NCBI GenBank assembly: GCA_030828265.1
Contig: JAURCW010000041.1
Span: 1 to 8,808 of the forward strand
Reading direction: 5' to 3'
DNA length: 8,808 nt
Source of the DNA: Burkholderiales bacterium
GTDB lineage: Bacteria > Pseudomonadota > Gammaproteobacteria > Burkholderiales > Burkholderiaceae_A
The position numbers were made by a program, and so were the translations under genes. This document shows positions 6,478 to 8,808 of this stretch, in pieces (the stretch's first letter is position 1; each line of letters begins with the position of its first letter). The notes beneath the pieces are model-generated. The model had not been told where the DNA came from. It made no database searches and saw only the letters and a list, made by a program, of their open reading frames with translations.

Positions 6478-7254
6478 TCACCAGTAGTTTTCGGTAGCTA
6501 TCTCGCCAGGCCGGCTTGACCGTGCCGAAACGAAGCCTTTTTCTTTAAGCGCAATGCGTGTTTCTTGCACCATCTCTGGATTGCCACAGAGCATGAACTT
6601 AGAGCGCTCTTTTGACAAGGGGGTATTGCTTTTTTGTTCAAGCTCCCCAGTCTGAATGAGTTGAGGGATCCGCGCATTCAGATAACCGCTTGGCTCGCGG
6701 GTAACGGTGGGTAAGTAAATAAGTTTGTGCGCGTTGTCCTTGAACAGCTCGTTTTCAGCCAGGCTCTCAATGTGTTCACGGTAGGCAAGCTCGTTTTGAA
6801 GGCGCACGCTGTGGACGAGAACAATGCGATCAAAGGAATCCCAGGTCAGGGGATCGGCAAGTATGGATAAGTAGGGGGCAAGCCCGGTGCCCGATGCTAA
6901 TAGAAAAAGGTCTCCCTGCAAGGCAAAACGCTCAAGCGTCAGAAACCCATGATTCTGTCGCTCCATAAAAAGTGTGCCGCCCGGCTGAAGATCTTTAAGC
7001 CTGCTGGTAAAGGCGCCGTCAGGCACGACAATGGAGTAGTACTCAAGAAAATCATCGTAAGGCCCAGAAACGATGGAGTAGGCCCGCCAGACGGAAGGAG
7101 GCGCATCTTCTACCTCGGCAAGCCCAAGTCTTGCAAATTGCCCCGCCTGGAAGCGAAACCAGTCGGGACGCTCGGTACGGAAGGAAAAAAGGTGATCGGT
7201 CCAGCGCCAAACTTGGGTGACTTTGACGGCGCTGTATTTGCCGCTATCGCTCAA
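6478..7254 (-). CDS. fpr: Ferredoxin--NADP(+) reductase
   Basis: FAD enzyme that moves electrons between NADPH and ferredoxin or flavodoxin in the cytoplasm. The FAD domain carries RAYSIVSG (residues 57-64, the RxYS motif) and [17 protein letters not shown] (about 70-86). The NADP domain carries [15 protein letters not shown] (118-132) and MLCGNPEMV (221-229). The C-terminus is NYW; E. coli Fpr ends HYW, and a terminal aromatic residue stacks on the flavin in such reductases. The frame is open to 7410, but the homology starts at [11 protein letters not shown]. The only suitable start is TTG at 7254, giving 258 residues, the family length. It lies inside the last 11 bases of fdxA, with AAGAGAAG about ten bases upstream. 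Adjacency to the 7Fe ferredoxin suggests the two are redox partners, which is an inference. Confidence 0.92.
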   Translation of the reverse strand: MSDSGKYSAVKVTQVWRWTDHLFSFRTERPDWFRFQAGQFARLGLAEVEDAPPSVWRAYSIVSGPYDDFLEYYSIVVPDGAFTSRLKDLQPGGTLFMERQNHGFLTLERFALQGDLFLLASGTGLAPYLSILADPLTWDSFDRIVLVHSVRLQNELAYREHIESLAENELFKDNAHKLIYLPTVTREPSGYLNARIPQLIQTGELEQKSNTPLSKERSKFMLCGNPEMVQETRIALKEKGFVSARSSRPGEIATENYW

Positions 7255-7567
7255 GAAACTGGCGCTTCTCTTTAACCTTGGCCCATTCGTCGGCGTCCTC
7301 GGGGTGGGGCTCGAGTCGGGTAATGCTGGGCCAGACAGCGGAGAGTTCGGCATTGAGTTCAATAAATGCCTTTTGGTCGTCGGGGACATCCTCTTCCGCG
7401 AAGATGGCATTCACGGGGCATTCTGGAATGCACACAGCACAGTCGATGCACTCTTCAGGGTCAATGACCAAAAAGTTGGGCCCCTTGCGGAAACAGTCAA
7501 CAGGGCAAACATCGACGCAGTCGGTGTAACGGCATCGAATACAGGACTCGGTAACAACGTGGGTCAT
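7244..7567 (-). CDS. fdxA: 7Fe ferredoxin of the FdxA type, [3Fe-4S][4Fe-4S]
   Basis: Small soluble electron carrier of 107 residues, the usual FdxA length. By comparison with Azotobacter ferredoxin I (numbers plus one), Cys9, Cys17 and Cys50 should hold the [3Fe-4S] cluster and Cys21, Cys40, Cys43 and Cys46 the [4Fe-4S] cluster. Extra cysteines at 12 and 25 are also family-typical. The conserved [20 protein letters not shown] start fixes the ATG at 7567, although the frame is open to 7660. No good Shine-Dalgarno is seen. The C-terminal [13 protein letters not shown] and FLER blocks are characteristic. It is the first gene of the long minus-strand chain, next to its probable reductase, and faces the divergent lutC gene across 170 bases. 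Confidence 0.96.
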   Translation of the reverse strand: MTHVVTESCIRCRYTDCVDVCPVDCFRKGPNFLVIDPEECIDCAVCIPECPVNAIFAEEDVPDDQKAFIELNAELSAVWPSITRLEPHPEDADEWAKVKEKRQFLER

Positions 7568-7737
7568 GGCAATAGGCGATTGAGAAAGAGTGGGAAAAGG
7601 ACGCTCGGTAATTAGAGAAATTGCAGAATTCGTGACACTATAAAAAAAGTGTAACGCCAAAGTGCGTAAGTTTCTAAGAACCCTTAAGAGTAGACGTGAT
7701 TCAACAGACGCTGCCTGACGTAAACCCGGCCTAGGTC
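7568..7737. promoter_or_regulatory. Divergent intergenic region between fdxA and the lutC-like gene
   Basis: 170 AT-richer bases with no gene, which must hold the start signals for the minus-strand fdxA chain and the plus-strand lutC-like pair. A dyad and -10-like sequences lie at 7632-7655. I could not find a convincing -35/-10 pair on either strand, and no RNA gene is apparent. Confidence 0.6.
7632..7655. promoter_or_regulatory. Dyad with AT-rich core, operator candidate
   Basis: GTGACACT and AGTGTAAC form 8-bp arms matching at 7 of 8 positions, separated by ATAAAAAA. The dyad overlaps -10-like hexamers on both strands: TATAGT on minus (7637-7642) and TATAAA on plus (7639-7644). Position and symmetry suggest a shared operator for the divergent genes. 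The binding protein is unknown and no family motif was matched with confidence. Confidence 0.4.
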
Positions 7738-8412
7738 ATGGACAATTACAAAAGTAGAGAGAAAATTCTTTCCCGCATTCGTGCCTCTCAGGGGCACTCC
7801 AGCGGCAGTCGGCAGCGAGAAGTGGGAGCAGCCCAGGCCTATCTGGCTTACCACCCCGTTGGGCCTCAGCCCGTGGTGGATGGTGACCTTGCGGCACGAT
7901 TTGAGGCGCAGTCGCGACGGCTTTCAGCCTCCGTAGCCCGGCTTGATTCCATCGCCTCGGTGCCCTCGGAGGTGGCCCGTTACCTCCGTTCCGAGGGGCT
8001 TGCCTCCCGCGCCATTTGTTGGGAGCAGTTTCAGGCTCTGAACTGGACAGAACAGGGTCTCGATGTTGAGGCCCGACCGCCTGTACGCGATGAACCGGAG
8101 CCCGATCTGGTGGGCATTACTGGCTGCTTCGCGGCCATTGCCGAGACGGGCACGCTTGCCATGGTCTCTGGCCCAACAACCCCTGCCTCCATGACTCTTC
8201 TGCCCGAAACCCATATTGCACTGGTTCCCGCCTCGCGCATTGTTCCCCACATGGAAACTGTATTTGGGATGTTGCGAAAAGAGCTCGATCGTCTGCCTAG
8301 GGCGCTCAACTTTATTTCGGGCCCTTCAAGAACGGCTGACATCGAGCAGACACTTGTTCTCGGCGCCCATGGACCCTACAGGGTGCACATCATTATTTTG
8401 GAGAGTGACTGA
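7738..8412 (+). CDS. LutC/YkgG family LUD-domain protein
   Basis: A 224-residue protein of the LutC (YkgG) family. In Bacillus, LutC forms part of the iron-sulfur L-lactate oxidase LutABC. The LUD signature is clear: LVGITGCFAAIAETGTLAMV (about residues 124-143), then TLLPETHIALVPASRIVP (about 153-170) and the C-terminal FISGPSRTADIEQTLVLGAH (192-211). The N-terminus (MDNYKSREKILSRIRAS) is the usual first helix, so the ATG at 7738 is likely, although its Shine-Dalgarno is weak (AGG close to the ATG). It has no cysteine cluster or membrane segment. LutA and LutB genes are not beside it: the upstream gene is divergent fdxA and the downstream gene is a hydroxyacid dehydrogenase overlapping by one base. 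Its exact substrate is therefore open; a role in 2-hydroxyacid oxidation is plausible. Confidence 0.88.
   Translation: MDNYKSREKILSRIRASQGHSSGSRQREVGAAQAYLAYHPVGPQPVVDGDLAARFEAQSRRLSASVARLDSIASVPSEVARYLRSEGLASRAICWEQFQALNWTEQGLDVEARPPVRDEPEPDLVGITGCFAAIAETGTLAMVSGPTTPASMTLLPETHIALVPASRIVPHMETVFGMLRKELDRLPRALNFISGPSRTADIEQTLVLGAHGPYRVHIIILESD
8400..8403 (+). promoter_or_regulatory. Ribosome binding site of the hydroxyacid dehydrogenase gene
   Basis: GGAG inside the end of lutC, eight bases before the ATG at 8412. It supports that start and its own translation initiation in addition to the TGATG stop-start coupling. Confidence 0.65.
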
Positions 8413-8808
8413 TGCCGCTGCCTCGCTTATTAATTACCCGACGTGTCTACGTTGATGTCCTTGAGAGCCTCTCGGGTGTTTTTGAGATTCAACACAATCA
8501 AGACAAAGACGAGCCGCTGTCCAAGTCTGAGCTCATGCGAAGGCTTGCGGACAAAGAGTATTTGCTGTCGACGGTGGTTGACCGAATTGACGAGGATGTT
8601 CTTGCGGCCGCACCTCGCCTTAAGTGCATCGCCACCGGCGCTGTGGGCACGAACAACATTGACCTTAAAGCCTGCGCTGCTCGTGGTATTTCTGTTACCA
8701 ACACCCCCGATGTCGTAACCGAAACCACCGCCGATTTTGCCTGGACCTTGCTTATGGCCACAGCGCGAAGACTCACCGAGGCTGAGCAATACCTACGCCA
8801 GGGTCAGT
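8412..8808 (+). CDS. D-2-hydroxyacid dehydrogenase (glyoxylate/hydroxypyruvate reductase or D-glycerate dehydrogenase type), N-terminal part
   Basis: The first 132 residues of an NAD(P)-dependent D-2-hydroxyacid dehydrogenase; the gene runs off the right edge at a full length of normally about 320 residues. Visible family features are the flavodoxin-like N-terminal domain (PRLLITRRVYVDVLESL), the substrate-loop block IATGAVGTNNIDLKAC (about residues 73-88) and SVTNTPDVVTETTADFAWTL (94-113), followed by LLMATARRLTEAE. The NAD-binding GxGxxG motif and the catalytic Arg, Glu and His lie beyond the window, so coenzyme and substrate cannot be decided. Resemblance is closest, from memory, to proteobacterial glyoxylate reductases (GhrB/GyaR type). 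It starts in the TGATG overlap with lutC behind a good GGAG, so the two are surely co-transcribed. Confidence 0.9.
   Translation, partial: MPLPRLLITRRVYVDVLESLSGVFEIQHNQDKDEPLSKSELMRRLADKEYLLSTVVDRIDEDVLAAAPRLKCIATGAVGTNNIDLKACAARGISVTNTPDVVTETTADFAWTLLMATARRLTEAEQYLRQGQ

Noticed and set aside
7621..7644. Plus-strand promoter TTGCAG ... TATAAA for lutC
   Set aside because: The spacer is only 12 bases, too short for a sigma-70 promoter.
7430..7660. N-terminal extension of fdxA to 7660
   Set aside because: FdxA proteins start at MTHVVTE; the extra 31 residues have no similarity and lie in the promoter gap.

Overview
The window looks like chromosomal DNA from a betaproteobacterium, most likely order Burkholderiales; the genus cannot be set from this sequence. 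The evidence is the gene set and its order: an AcnD-type methylcitrate operon, an intracellular polyhydroxybutyrate (PHB) depolymerase, a soluble RnfB-like ferredoxin directly before nth and a DUF1841 gene, and a 7Fe ferredoxin of the FdxA type. GC content is moderate by eye (mid-50s percent). No mobile element, CRISPR array, tRNA or rRNA is visible, and every gene that can be read is intact.

Ten of the twelve genes lie on the minus strand, so they read from right to left. From about 7567 down to 2579 there is a tight chain: fdxA, ferredoxin-NADP reductase, phaZ, rnfB-like, nth, DUF1841, lysR. Neighbours overlap or are separated by 44 bases at most, and a 10-bp stem-loop follows lysR. Next comes a 133-base gap holding a promoter candidate and a dyad, then the 2-methylcitrate operon prpB, prpC and acnD; acnD runs off the left edge after its first 111 codons. 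On the right, a 170-base divergent intergenic region separates fdxA from a plus-strand pair: a LutC/YkgG-family LUD-domain gene and the 5' part of a D-2-hydroxyacid dehydrogenase gene, whose start overlaps the lutC stop.

The genes suggest carbon and redox housekeeping. PrpC condenses propionyl-CoA with oxaloacetate, AcnD dehydrates the methylcitrate (PrpF and an aconitase, not seen here, would normally complete the isomerisation), and PrpB splits methylisocitrate into pyruvate and succinate. PhaZ mobilises stored PHB. FdxA and its reductase form an NADPH/ferredoxin couple, and the RnfB-like protein and Nth are further Fe-S proteins. The LysR regulator sits next to prp in the same orientation and is the natural candidate to control it; this is inferred from position only.

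All the protein families are recognisable and I see no clear sign of an undescribed system. The parts most worth checking are the orphan RnfB within a long overlapping chain, the LysR-prp arrangement with its promoter dyad, the dyad between the divergent genes, and the LutC gene lacking an adjacent upstream LutAB.
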